A stretch of 64,000 nucleotides of DNA from Enoplosus armatus. Taxonomy: Eukaryota; Chordata; Actinopteri; Centrarchiformes; Enoplosidae. Below are positions 24,401-35,174 of this stretch, in pieces. How positions within the stretch are numbered: position 1 is the first letter of the stretch; every line of letters begins with the position of its first letter. A model generated the notes under the pieces. That model saw only the letters and a program-made list of their open reading frames with translations. It was not told where the DNA came from and searched no databases. The translations under genes were made by a program, and so were the position numbers. The stretch is taken from contig NC_092191.1 in NCBI RefSeq assembly GCF_043641665.1, forward strand, positions 13,733,501 to 13,797,500, read 5' to 3'.

Positions 24401-26040
24401 GACTCACTGCAGCCTGTTTTTGGCCACGGGGATCTCAGAGGAGAAGGGGCCACTATATTAATCTGCCCTCAGTATGGCAATTGTTAGCCTTTCCTTTCAT
24501 GTGGTCGGGAGGTTGCTGTCGAGAGGGCTGTGTAGTTTTGGAGAACTTAAATAGGAGCTCATTCATAGCAGCTCCTGCGTTACAGAAAAGGAAGAAATGT
24601 AGTGGAATTGGAAAGAATCCATGATATTAAACAGTAGATGGGATTGTGAAGTGCTAGGAGTAATCATGCCAGGCAACAGGCCGCAGGAATGCAAATCACC
24701 CCTCAAGCCAAGAGTTAAGTTAGCAGGTGGCCTCTTCTATTCACTGAATGTCAACACTCCTTTTAGATGGAGCCTACATAACATCTGGGCAGGCCAGCCA
24801 CTGCTTTTAATTAAGTGAAATACAGTCATTCAATGTTCTGCCATGTCAGAGAGAAAAAAAAGTTATAAAAGTGGGAGGGTAGGGGGAGAAAAAGTGCAAC
24901 AGTACATATCCTGTGTTCATAGAAGGTCAACACAGTTGTGTAAATAAAAATTAATCCTTAACTTAATCCCTAGATTTCCAAGACTATTGAAAATACGTAA
25001 AATGCGTAACCAGAGTATTTCTCTGGAAATAGCACATTCTCTCGCTGTTTCCTGGAAATGCTGCTTATCGTGAATGAGCAGGAAATGCAGAAACACTCGC
25101 TCAGTTTAGTTTATGGTCTCCACTTTGTTTCCAGGGGTGAATCTTAGTTCTTAGCAGATGGCAACATCCAAAATGTGAGTGCACAGAATGCAAGCAAGCA
25201 TTGATGTGCCACACATCATGTGATGGATGGTATCTTTGCCCATAATCAGGAAGAGATTGCTTACAAAATAATATACCTTTCTCTGCTGGCAGCCTGTGAT
25301 AATTACCCTTTTGGGCTGTCTTTGGAGGTCACAGCCACTGTTTTACTGCTAGCACTGTACCACTAGCATTACCACTCCCCAAGAGCATGTCAACTGGCTC
25401 CGTGGGTGGACCCCTAGTTTATATCATACTTGTCAAACATTTATAAATCTGAGACGGTAGTCTGGCAACAGAGTTTAAAACATCCGCAGAACTCCAAACA
25501 GAAATACAAAAGAACAACTTGAATTTGAAAAGGCTGGAGAACTTGCAGCTGAAGGAGGGAAAAAGGCTCCAAGATTAAATATATTTATTTCTGCATATAG
25601 CTTAGGGTGATAAATGGAACAATAAAAGCTGCGGGTTAAGTACAGGCAAAGCAAAAGATAGAGTTTTTCAAGTGGTACATTTATTAAAATACATAACACT
25701 CTACATACATACACAAGATATACTTTCCCCAAATGTAAGCAAGAATCAGTGTGGAGCAAAGACGTTTGCAGCTATGACAAAGTCCACAGAGGAATGAGAA
25801 AACAGTGTTTATAAAAGAGTTTCTCTCCAGACTGACATAATCCCTTTCTGAGGACACACTCTCTTAAAAAAATAGCTGGCTTGGAAAAGGTGAAATAGTA
25901 TCAGTGCTGAAAGACGGTGACAGCTTGAAAATAGCTTTGGGAAGTTTGGTTTAGATTAGAGAACACACACTTTTTTTTTTTCCAGTGATCCAATTTGATT
26001 TAAATTTCCAACAGCCTGCTCAGTTGTGAGGTCTCCCTTG

Positions 26041-26046
26041 TTTATT
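26041..26046 (-). terminator. candidate bmp5 poly(A) signal
   Basis: TTTATT on the plus strand is AATAAA on the minus strand, 492 bp past the bmp5 stop. Alternatives lie at 25680-25685 and about 25583. The choice cannot be made without RNA data. Confidence 0.3.
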
Positions 26047-26537
26047 AAATTAACTTGCGATGCTGCATTTTGTGACATTATTGTGTACGTCACTTAAAAT
26101 TGTTGGTCCATTACGGAAACAAACTAATTACAAAATTTGCAATGAAGAAAACCACATCATATACCGACATCGAAGTATAATCCCACATAGCTCAGAGAGT
26201 GTATTGTAAAAGGGGAGAAACAAGCAGAAGGGGAAGCGACCTTATGTATCATGATGACTCCAGTGAATAGTTAACTCATAAGTTATCATACAGACGTAAA
26301 TAAGAGGGAGTATATGCCAACGGACTCAAAAGTTAAAAGATAACTGACGTAAAATAAAATCAACATTTTGTCCTAATCATTTAAATATCACAATATTCAG
26401 TGCTATTTTAAAAAAAGAAAATAAATTAGGTAATAAAACTTTATATACATAATACTGTACATCACATCACACCAGCAGCAGATGTGTTTTCCAGCGATTC
26501 CCATACCAGATAGCATAAATTAAAGTTAGCCCGGCCA

Positions 26538-26687
26538 CTAATGGCAACCACAAGACCTAACTACCATATTTCTATATTTCTTGAGGATAACGTTCGAGCT
26601 GTCATCAAAGTAAAGTACTGATATAGCGTTGAGCTTGGTAGGGGCACAGCATGGCTTTGGCACATTGTCAGGAAACATTAAATGGAC
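26538..26687 (-). CDS. bmp5: bmp5 exon 7 (terminal)
   Basis: 49 codons plus TAG. It encodes [20 protein letters not shown] through the finger-2 strand and ends VVRSCGCH, the invariant C-terminus of the 60A subgroup of BMPs. Confidence 0.97.
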   Translation of the reverse strand, partial: VHLMFPDNVPKPCCAPTKLNAISVLYFDDSSNVILKKYRNMVVRSCGCH

Positions 26688-29600
26688 CTATAAATGAGAG
26701 CATAAAGTAGGTTTAAAGAGGTGCAATTCCAAATGAATTGTAACTGCTAAGAACACTAAGGTAGCTTATAACATGGTTTTATTGCAATACACTCTAAAGA
26801 ATACTTACCAGGGTTTGCACAATTGCATGATTTGTAGCATTCATGTGCGCGTTGAGTGGAAAAGAGCATTCACCATCACAGTAAAAAGCAGCATAGCCCT
26901 CAGGTGCAATGATCCAATCCTTGACATAACAATTAGCTTCCGTTATTTATGGCACATGGTAGGTTTTCTCAATAAGAATGTGCTGTTTGTAGTGTTATTA
27001 CCATTTCTTAGTGTTAGAAATGTTATGTGATATGAAATAATTTTGTCGTACCTGCCAGCCCAAATCTCGAAAACTGACGTAAAGTTCATGCTTCTTGCAG
27101 GCTTGCTTCTGTTCGCTTGTGTTGTAATCTGAGAAAATAACAGAAAGTAATGATTTTGTACATCTTTTTGTTCGGTTACCGTAGGAAGGTTAGCACAACA
27201 GTGGCATAGAAGTCTGTAAAGCTCCTGAACAAAAGCACTAGAAAAACACATACAAAGTCTGTAAATAGTCTGCTACATCATTGTGATAAATTGTAAACAT
27301 TTCCTATAAATGTTATACTATTAAAAACAATGGATGTTCCATTAATGCTGGTGTTCTCTTTCCCACGTCACTGTGTAAGGGTCATAAATCTATACAACAG
27401 ACAAATTCACCAAGAGCGTTGTAATAATCCAAAAACCTTTACTAGGTCAATTATTCCTTGAAATAATTCAAGAGTAATGAGATGTACAGGACTGCGCATT
27501 ATAGGGCTGTGCCACTATACATTATACCTCAATCTCTCAGTACTTATCAGTAATGTTATTTCAGCTGAATACAAGTGAAATGCGTATCAGAGCTGAATGC
27601 TGAATAAAAACTCATCACAAATAAAAATGTCAGGTTCGTTCTGAGCACCAAAGGAGAGGAATGAATAAGGTCATAAAATCAAACGGCTTCATCCTCTGGG
27701 GATCATTGAGGAAGGTGCCCAGCAGATTTCATAGCAAGTAGCCCATTATACGCACAGTATATACACATATTTCTTGTATACAAGTCAAAATTGTGAAGTG
27801 ACAGTCAAAATACCCTAAAAAATAGGCCTTTGACAAAATCATTAGCAATCATCATCTGGGGACAATGAATATTCATATGTGGATTTATTTTAAATTCATG
27901 TCAATCTGGCCAGTAATTGTGGAATTAAGTTGGATAGTCTGACAGACGGACGGACAGTCTGATGAAATGATGGGCAGGTCGTTAGCAGGGCAAAAGGATG
28001 TGGTTGTAATGTATCTAATGTAACAATCAGTGTGTACAGGATAAATAAAATTATAAACAACTATTGTAGCATCTTAAGTACATCATAAAAATGCACATAC
28101 CCCCAGTTTTTGGTGCTCTAGATGATTCTTGTTGATTAGTAGATTTATTGCGATTGTGGTTCTTTTTTTTCCCACCAGCAGCTCTGACAGAGCGAAGCAA
28201 CACCCCACTGGCCTTGAAGAAAGCAACCAGGAACGGCTGTTTGGACTGGGGCCCGTTCCTCCCAATGATTCCAGCAGATTTTATGTTGATACTTCGTCCT
28301 TTAAAAAACAGAAGGTAAATAAAACGTTCAAAATAAAACTAAAGAAAAATGGGATATTTTATAATTTTACAACTGCAAGGTGAGTCTGAAGTCTGGCACC
28401 TTCACAAATACGAGGTCATGCCGTTAATCTTTTTTTTTTGTGGATTTATGGCCATTTATTGGAAGGAAATAATCACAATCCACAAACTGAACTGAAAACT
28501 GAACTTTACTTGCCATCTACAGTCTCCACACAGAGCTGCAGGCCCAAGTTCTGCTGTGGGTTCATCACCCAGTGGTTACTGGTGGCCGTGATGTCAAACA
28601 CTAGCCAGCCCCCATCAGACGCCTGGACCTTTTTAGAGTCGAGCAAGAACGTCTCTGCATCTCTGAAGGTAAGACAAAACGATGGAACAAACATCTGCTT
28701 TAAATAAACAGTTAAAATGATGCACACTCAGATAGCCAGGACATGCATGTAAACAGCAACTGCTATTACACAACAAAAACATACATTGTCTTCTGATTAT
28801 TTAAAAAATATCATAATCCAGTGAAAGTGACTTAAATGTTTAGTCTCTGTGAGTATGTTGGTTTTCAAGAGTCAAGAGTATTACTCCTGTGTTTCAGAGC
28901 GGTGCCGGTCAAGCAGATGGTGAAATGAATGCAGTCGCTTTACTGCTGCATTATGAACAAATTACCAAACCTCAGTGCCTGCTATAGTGCGTAAAGCTCT
29001 AGAACAAATAAAAACTGTCTGTGCACCTTGATGTTTCATAGCTTTAATGGGACACGAAAAAGAAACCATATGCTTCTTTGATGGCATTTAGACTGAATCC
29101 AAGAGGTCTTAGCCAGTTAGACTGGAACAGATAAACGAGGTATCACTGACTGATCACAAATGGATGCTTTAGCCCAAACTCTGTAGCAGAAGCCAAAATC
29201 TGAGTGGCTTTTATTAGTTTCTTTATCTCTTTATCCTTTTGAAACCAAACATTCTTCTCTAAAAAGGCCTTTAGTATTGAAAACTGGTTATTTGATGAGT
29301 AACAGTAATTTGGTCATTTTTGTGTGCCAGCTTTGTACTGGAGATAAAAAGAAAGCAGCGTCGCTGTTGTTGAAGAAGCTGTGACTTGTAATAAACTGCA
29401 GGGTTGTATGGCAAATAGTGTGCCAAGATTTCCGCTCTTTGATTGGCAAAACATTTCAGGAGTTATGAATCATGTATATCAGCCCTTGAGTATTTTTAAC
29501 ATGAGCCTGACATAAGGCATCAATCAACCCTAAGTTGAAAAAGCCCGGCTTCGCAATTTGCATTGGATTCCTTTCAAGTGGCAGATCGGATAAGGCAGCG

Positions 29601-32600
29601 CCTGTTCAGTTTTTGTGGTTAAATGGTGTTGGTCGGAGAGAGCCGAGAATTTCCATGTGGCCCCAATAGTTCAGGAATTATTCATGTGTTTATTACAGGT
29701 GTAATAAAACCCGACCTCATGAGGAATTCCACGAGGTTGATTTTTATGAGTGACATACTGCTGAACTTCCTCTTTGAAATTTACAGTATTAAGCTTATAT
29801 CCTGTGATAATTTAGTTTGCGTAGGTAAGAATTCACTATTCCCACAGCCATATCCAAGAGGAAAATGTTTATCCTGCCTCTTCATCTGTGATTACTGGAT
29901 GTACTGTTCCACAGAGTGAGTTAAAATGACGGGATACCAGGGATAGAGGTAACTCCTCTTTTTAGACAAGTCTGTCTCCTGCAAATTATGTTCATATGCC
30001 ACTATTCTCCATTAGGAATTTATGTTCAGAAGCAGTGCAGGACGTAATGCGACATTGATATAGTGGAGTGAAAGGAGGTCAGGTTGGTGCGTAGTCGTCT
30101 GACTTTAAAGGTGCCCTGTGGAGTTTTCCACCACTAGCACTGTAGCGATATGAAGAATTATGTTTTTAAGAGCTCCTTGTTTTGTTGGTATTTGGTTCCA
30201 TGCATGTGCACAAGGATGACGGTTTCCCCAATTGACAGTGGCAGTAAAGTACCAAAAATGTTTGCAGTGTAGCAACAAAGGCAGTGAAGAAGAAAACTAG
30301 CAGGCAATCGTGGATGTAAACCCTGTAGGTTTCAAATTCTACCAAAAATCAGCTCTGCAAATGTTTTAAAATAACATATTGACAATAATAAAATAACTTT
30401 CATAAAATAAAAATAATAAAATAACTATAAGAAAAAACTCTACAGGGTACCTTTGACACCAACATCTCAAGTCCCATCTCATACTCATACCAGTAGTGAG
30501 TAATAGTTTACTTATTTAATATGACTAACTTGACTGCAACCTTTATGTAACCCAAACAAAGTGATTATTAAAGTATTGACAGGAAGTGAGGGGAGAGAGT
30601 GCAACAAAAGTCCCTGGCTGGACTTGGACTGGGGACGTTGCTATTATTGTAAATGGTCACTATATTAAGACCTTAAGACGTCCTAACAAAGTGGTTTTTA
30701 TTTGTTACTTAAACCATAACTTTTGTGTATACAGTATTAACCTTCTGTCCTAAATGTAAAGAAAGACACAAAAGAATGAGTATGGTTTTACAAACTAATA
30801 GTACTCATATAATATGAATTCATTATGGCTTTTTAAGTTGAGGAAAAACGTATTGTTTTAAAACATTCCAATATTGTTTCTAAGATTTCTCGCATTGGGA
30901 AAGAGTTGTTCTTCTTTGTGAACACCAACTAAAACATACTCATCCCCATGAAAACTTAAACTGAGCAGTCTTCCCCTTTAAGATGGCAGAGTCCATTGAC
31001 TTGGACCTTTTCAAAGCCCAGGAGGGCCATATCTCCCCTTCAATCACCCACACACATTTTTGGCAAGCAAATGTGGGCCCACTTTTAAGTACACCCTTGT
31101 GTATTCAGCTATGTCATGGTTTAAACTTCCGGAATATTGTTAAGACAGGCAGGTGGTGGGCATAACAGTGACCACGGGAGCACCCGAGGGAGCCCCCTCC
31201 CCCCTCTTATGGGCCCTCATGGTTTCATCTGGGACACGGCCAGCTTGGCAGGCAACACAAGACGAGTGATAACTGATGGACCTTCCGAGCTTCGTAAGTG
31301 GCCAACTTGCTAATGGAGTCCTCTTTATCCGAGAACTATATTTGTAAGGCAGACATGGTGCGAATGAAGGAGAACAGAGTTGGAGATAGAAGGGCGTTCA
31401 ATGCGAGTGGAAAGTTTCATCCTTTTAATCAGTGGTGCAAGAAGTATTGAGATCTTTTACTTAAGTAAAAATAGCAATATCATACTTTAGAAGTACTCCA
31501 TTAAAAGTAAAAGTCTTGCAATTATAATTTTACTTAAGTAGAATTACATGAGTATTAGCAGCAAAATGCACTTAAAGTACATGTAAAAGTACTCATTGGG
31601 GGACTGGACCACAATTATTAGAAAGCAGCATTTTAATGTTTTAGCTTGTAGAGGTAGAGCTAATTTTAACTACTTAGGTTGACTGGTCATATGTGCTTAG
31701 TTACAATCCACCACTGCCTTTAACCTCCTAAGACCCAAGCTCTATCTTAATTTCTCTTTGCTATTTGGGCTTATTGGGACCTGATAAGTATAAAAACTAA
31801 GCATCATCTTTTGACATGATTTGGTTCCACATACGGGGACAATTTTGAATTTCCATATAAGCAGAATTAAGTATTATGGTATAACCCAAAATGTGATGTC
31901 CACGCATGTGGATGCCAGGTCTTAGGAGGTTAATGTTTGGTTTCGGTTGGTCAGGCACTTACTTGTTTGGATATTCCTTGATGACTTGATATATGGAAAC
32001 CTTCAGAGTAATATTGTCGTAGCGGGTGTGACTGCGGTCCTTATAGATCCGAAACTCTGCAGCAGTCACCGCCTCTCCGTCCGGGATCTGAGTCAGATCA
32101 AAGCGGAACTCCTTGTAGTGTCTTCGTTGGTGAGAAAAATCTTTGTCTTTCTCAACTGGGAAAGAAAATATTTTATGATGACTTTCATTTTTACTGGCAG
32201 CAAAAGCTCAGATCAAAAAATATGACTTCAACTCCTGGACCGCTGTGTGTGTTGCTCAGAAGAAAAAATATGCCGGCAGTAACGCACAGAAAAGGAGTAA
32301 TTTATCACATCTTCTTTTACATTCCAGGTCCAATCCAAACATTTTGACTACCAACAAAAGCACTTTCCAGTTCATTAAATCAGTCAACTGAATACAGGTA
32401 GCAGTTCCCAGACAGGCCCTCTACTGTGTGCCTAACTGCATTCTCTGGCCATGATGAATGGGCTGTCAGTTAAGAAAAACAGGCTGATTTCAATTAAAGA
32501 CACTTTCGTCTGCTCCTCAAGTGAGAGAAAAGACCAGACAGGATTCTTCAACATCATGTGAGCGTCTACTCTGACCTCATTTCTGACCTTATGCTGACCT

Positions 32601-35174
32601 CCTGTAGGTTCCATACAATGTGCTAGACTGTTTAATGACCCTTAACCTTTAAAACTAAAAAATTCTAATATAATGAGTACTTAAGATATCTTTTTTAGGC
32701 CTGTCATGTTGGTACATGTTTAAAAGCTCATCACTTTTTACTTTGTACAGATATGTACAGCTTAATTTTGTTGCAGGTGTTGCATTTATTTTTGTAGATA
32801 AAATAAAACCCCTCAATGCACTGACTTCATTAACAGCGTCAAACAGCCTCGGTGTATCAACATTATGAACATGCTGACAAAAGATACTTTGATGCCACTA
32901 AAAAGTGACCGCGAACTGCCTCACACCCCTGCCTGGTAGCAGAAAAGAGGCATGTGGCTGAGGTCAGTGGATTTTCTGACATCTGTGGTGATATCATGCA
33001 GCGCATTTCCCTGATATTTTATCGAGAGAGAATGCCTGCGGTTACTTAGCACAAACAGGTCAGAGGTCAGGTCTGACTTTTACCCATGGAGCGTGTTCCA
33101 TTATATTAGCCTGGGGCAGTAATCTGAAGCAGAAGTGCCACTGAGAACATACAGCATTCAACCTAATACTCAATAGCAACAGATTAAATAATAATGACTT
33201 CACTCCCAGGTAAAGGTGAGCCGCGTGCATTTGTGATATTAATTGGATTCAGTTTGTATCCATGTTTTGTTAATAAAATTAATAAATGACTGGTGTGTTT
33301 CATCGTTACTCCTCTTGCACACAATCTCAGGCTTGTGTGTGGATTTTCAATAACTGACTTCTTATTTATACATTGAGGGTTGAAATGGTTACAGTAAGCA
33401 TATTAAAGGGCATGAAATGCCACATAGACGTTTCTAAAACAGTTGAGGTCAGTAGCTATATTTGAGTGTACTGTAATAAAGACAGAGCCCCATTGAACAC
33501 TTCACTGACAGTCCCCAGAACGAGAGCAGAGCTTTCAAGGCTGACAGTGTACATGCCCTGGTGTAGTGGTAAGTGGAAACAGATGGGCTCAGGCCAAGGT
33601 GAGGGATTATACTTCCAAGCAACTCTACACAAATTCACTTTTACATGTTTTGCTCTATATTTAAGAAAATAAAATCCTTGACACTACAATACCAACAGTA
33701 TGTTAAGTTCATTAATGGTGAGTTTTTTTTATCATTCATTTAGGATTCTGCAACGCTGCACCATAGTTCATTTTTGAGTAACTTTCCATGTGGCGTGCTT
33801 AATGTTTTAACTCTCATTAAAGAACAATAAATTCTACAAATAACACAAATTTGAAGAATAAAGCTACTGCTTTCTCTTAGTAACAGAACCTCAAGATATA
33901 CAGACATCGGTCAATATCACTCCCCTTTTAACAACAGGAAATCATTTAGACCAATTTTCTCAAGGTCAGACAGTCATCTGATAAGTTGCTCTGATCTGCT
34001 GGGTTAAGGGTCAAGGCTACTGAACAAACACATCATTATAAAGATCAGCTGCTTTTTAATAGAAAGCAGCACAAATTGATAAGGTCAAAATGTTGGGTCT
34101 AATCCTATTAAATACTAAATATTTCACACAAGGCTGAATAGCCAGATGATGACTGATGTCTGAAAATGTACTAACATATTCACATGTAGAAATTCCAAAC
34201 AACGAGAGGAAGTCAACAACTGTAAAACTTAACTAGATACTCAGCACAATTTTTATAGTTTTATAGGCCAACATAGCTCAGGTTATTTAACCAAATGTGA
34301 CTGCATGTGCTGATAGCAACAGACCAGACAGGCCAAGAAACATATTAATGAATAAAAATAGGCCTAAATCTTGAAATACATGAAGGCTACAGTGGATTGT
34401 ACTTTTAACTTTTCATCAAGTAAAGTGGATCCAGGTGAAATCCTTATAATACAATATTGATTTCCTTTACAATGGAGGGGACGAAGATGGAGAGAAACAC
34501 GAGTTGGAGACGGATTTTATTTATAACTTTGAGATGTGGATTTTGCAACTGAAGTGCTGCACCTCTATTTAGGCTAATATCGAAACCAGGCAAACCAGAC
34601 CTGCGTTCTATTTTCGATGAATTTCTTAATTTTGATTTAAGGAAACCTTGTGAGAAATTAGCCCACTTTAATGGCACTTACCTAAATTGACAAAACTCAT
34701 AACCATGTCGGCATCATTGAGGAAGCTGGTCTCGTGCGCTGAGGTGAGTGCGGGGCTGTGGCCTAACAGAGGGGCCGCTCGGTAAGGCTGTGCCACACGG
34801 GAGTACCCGGCATGCTGGGGGCTGTAGTAACCCTTCCTGGAGTGCCCTTGAGCCTTGGCACTGAAGCTCTTCCCTGCCCCCTGCTGCACCCCCTCCTCCT
34901 CCTCCACGGCCATGGCGTTGTACAGGTCGAGCATGAACAGCGGCGCGGAGGACGCCTGCTTCCCGGGAGAGAAGGGCCTCGGGCGGTGAGGCAAGCCCAG
35001 GATGGAGAGGATCTCTCTCTGGATCTCCCTTCGTTCGTGATTGCGCAACCTCCGGTAAATAAAACTGGAGTGCACATGGTTGTCACTTAACCCGCAATGA
35101 GCGCAAGACAGAAAACTCAGGCAGCTCCACGCAAGTCCAAGTACAGCACGGTTCAAAGGTGTAAGCGCTGTCAT
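26538..35174 (-). CDS. bmp5: bone morphogenetic protein 5, complete (7 exons, 456 aa)
   Basis: A secreted TGF-beta superfamily ligand acting through BMP receptors and SMAD1/5/8. Exons, 5' to 3': 35174-34682, 32155-31963, 28662-28514, 28298-28101, 27128-27052, 26919-26809, 26687-26538, with consistent phases. The parts in order are a signal peptide (about 1-27, [16 protein letters not shown]), a propeptide, the processing site RSVR ending at Arg317, and a 139-residue mature ligand with the seven cystine-knot cysteines (QACKK, FYCDGEC, KPCCAP, RSCGCH). NNP-type divergence is minor. [19 protein letters not shown] and [20 protein letters not shown] are diagnostic of BMP5 rather than BMP6 or BMP7. 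N-glycosylation sites NIT, NKS, NTS and NAT are visible. Human BMP5 has 454 residues. Intron 3 uses a GC donor. Low-complexity acidic sequence (EEEEG) follows LYNAMAV in the propeptide. Confidence 0.97.
26809..26919 (-). CDS. bmp5: bmp5 exon 6
   Basis: 37 codons, phase 0. It encodes [20 protein letters not shown] and [17 protein letters not shown]. This is the wrist and finger-1 region of the ligand, with the conserved NAT glycosylation site. Confidence 0.97.
27052..27128 (-). CDS. bmp5: bmp5 exon 5
   Basis: 77 bp, phase 1 to 0. It encodes [20 protein letters not shown] and RDLGWQ, the start of the cystine-knot domain. The acceptor is TTCTCAG. Confidence 0.97.
28101..28298 (-). CDS. bmp5: bmp5 exon 4 (processing site)
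   Basis: 198 bp, phase 1 to 1. It encodes [38 protein letters not shown] and [14 protein letters not shown]. Proprotein convertase cleavage is expected after RSVR. A run of eight A residues lies within GGKKKN. The donor is GTATGT. Confidence 0.96.
28514..28662 (-). CDS. bmp5: bmp5 exon 3 (GC donor)
   Basis: 149 bp, phase 2 to 1, the size conserved in the BMP5/6/7 group. It encodes [31 protein letters not shown] and [12 protein letters not shown]. The exon end that preserves both length and phase is followed by GCAAGT, a GC-AG intron, not GT. Confidence 0.95.
30107..30454. mobile_element. 348-bp DNA-transposon-like element with terminal inverted repeats
   Basis: The left end AAAGGTGCCCTGTGGAGTTT is mirrored by the right end aactctacagggtaccttt, giving imperfect inverted repeats of about 22 bp. 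There is no coding capacity. The length and the AAAGGTRCCCTGTRGAGTTTT ends fit a non-autonomous fish transposon. The target duplication is uncertain. Confidence 0.7.
31430..31716 (+). mobile_element. hAT-like MITE, full length (287 bp)
   Basis: The ends are CAGTGGTG and CACCACTG. The flanks cttttaat and cctttaac look like a worn 8-bp target duplication, the hAT size. The body carries the tacttaagtaaaaatagcaa and agcaaaatgcacttaaagta series shared with 12264-12795. It sits in bmp5 intron 2. Confidence 0.82.
31720..31933. mobile_element. 214-bp TTAA-flanked MITE (piggyBac-like)
   Basis: A perfect 16-bp inverted repeat, ttaacctcctaagacc at the left and ggtcttaggaggttaa at the right, begins and ends with TTAA. 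TTAA is the target site of piggyBac-type transposition. It has no coding capacity. The right end is 28 bp from the bmp5 exon 2 donor. Confidence 0.8.
31963..32155 (-). CDS. bmp5: bmp5 exon 2
   Basis: 193 bp, phase 1 to 2, the same size as I recall for exon 2 of BMP7. It encodes [20 protein letters not shown] and [20 protein letters not shown], ending at YPN plus a split Lys codon. The donor GTAAGT lies only 28 bp from a MITE. Confidence 0.97.
32156..34681 (-). other. bmp5 intron 1 (2.5 kb)
   Basis: No exon or clear transposon was seen. The 32930-33200 stretch is non-repetitive and GC-moderate and could be a conserved regulatory element, given the many enhancers known around mammalian Bmp5. 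The sequence alone does not establish it. Confidence 0.45.
34682..35174 (-). CDS. bmp5: bmp5 exon 1
   Basis: ATG at 35174 has A at -3. It encodes 164 residues plus one base: the signal peptide, then [40 protein letters not shown] and [12 protein letters not shown]. Donor GTAAGT follows at 34681. Residues about 92-140 are poorly conserved and Glu/Gln/Ser rich. It is GC-richer than the surroundings. Confidence 0.97.

Larger units (their letters stand above)
17498..26537. other. intergenic: bmp5 3' side to hmgcll1 5' side
   Basis: This 9-kb stretch should contain the hmgcll1 promoter (right of 17497) and the bmp5 3' UTR (left of 26538). No further exon was found. It holds a 31-bp tandem duplication at 20678-20732 and a dispersed repeat at 21125-21405. 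The low-repeat segment 24330-24830 is a candidate regulatory element. Open frames here are short and anonymous. Confidence 0.6.
28663..31962 (-). other. bmp5 intron 2 (3.3 kb)
   Basis: It contains three mobile elements (30107-30454, 31430-31716, 31720-31933). The repeat-free stretch at about 29400-29920 includes gaattattcatgtgtttatt and similar homeodomain-type AT cores and is a candidate enhancer. No exon was found. Confidence 0.55.

Noticed and set aside
34668..34681. Extension of bmp5 exon 1 to a stop after the Gly-Lys-Cys-His codons
   Set aside because: The donor GTAAGT at 34681 and the phase-1 match to exon 2 at 32155 show this is intron read-through.
34812..35090. 92-codon plus-strand open frame over bmp5 exon 1
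   Set aside because: It is an antisense shadow produced by GC-rich coding sequence on the other strand.
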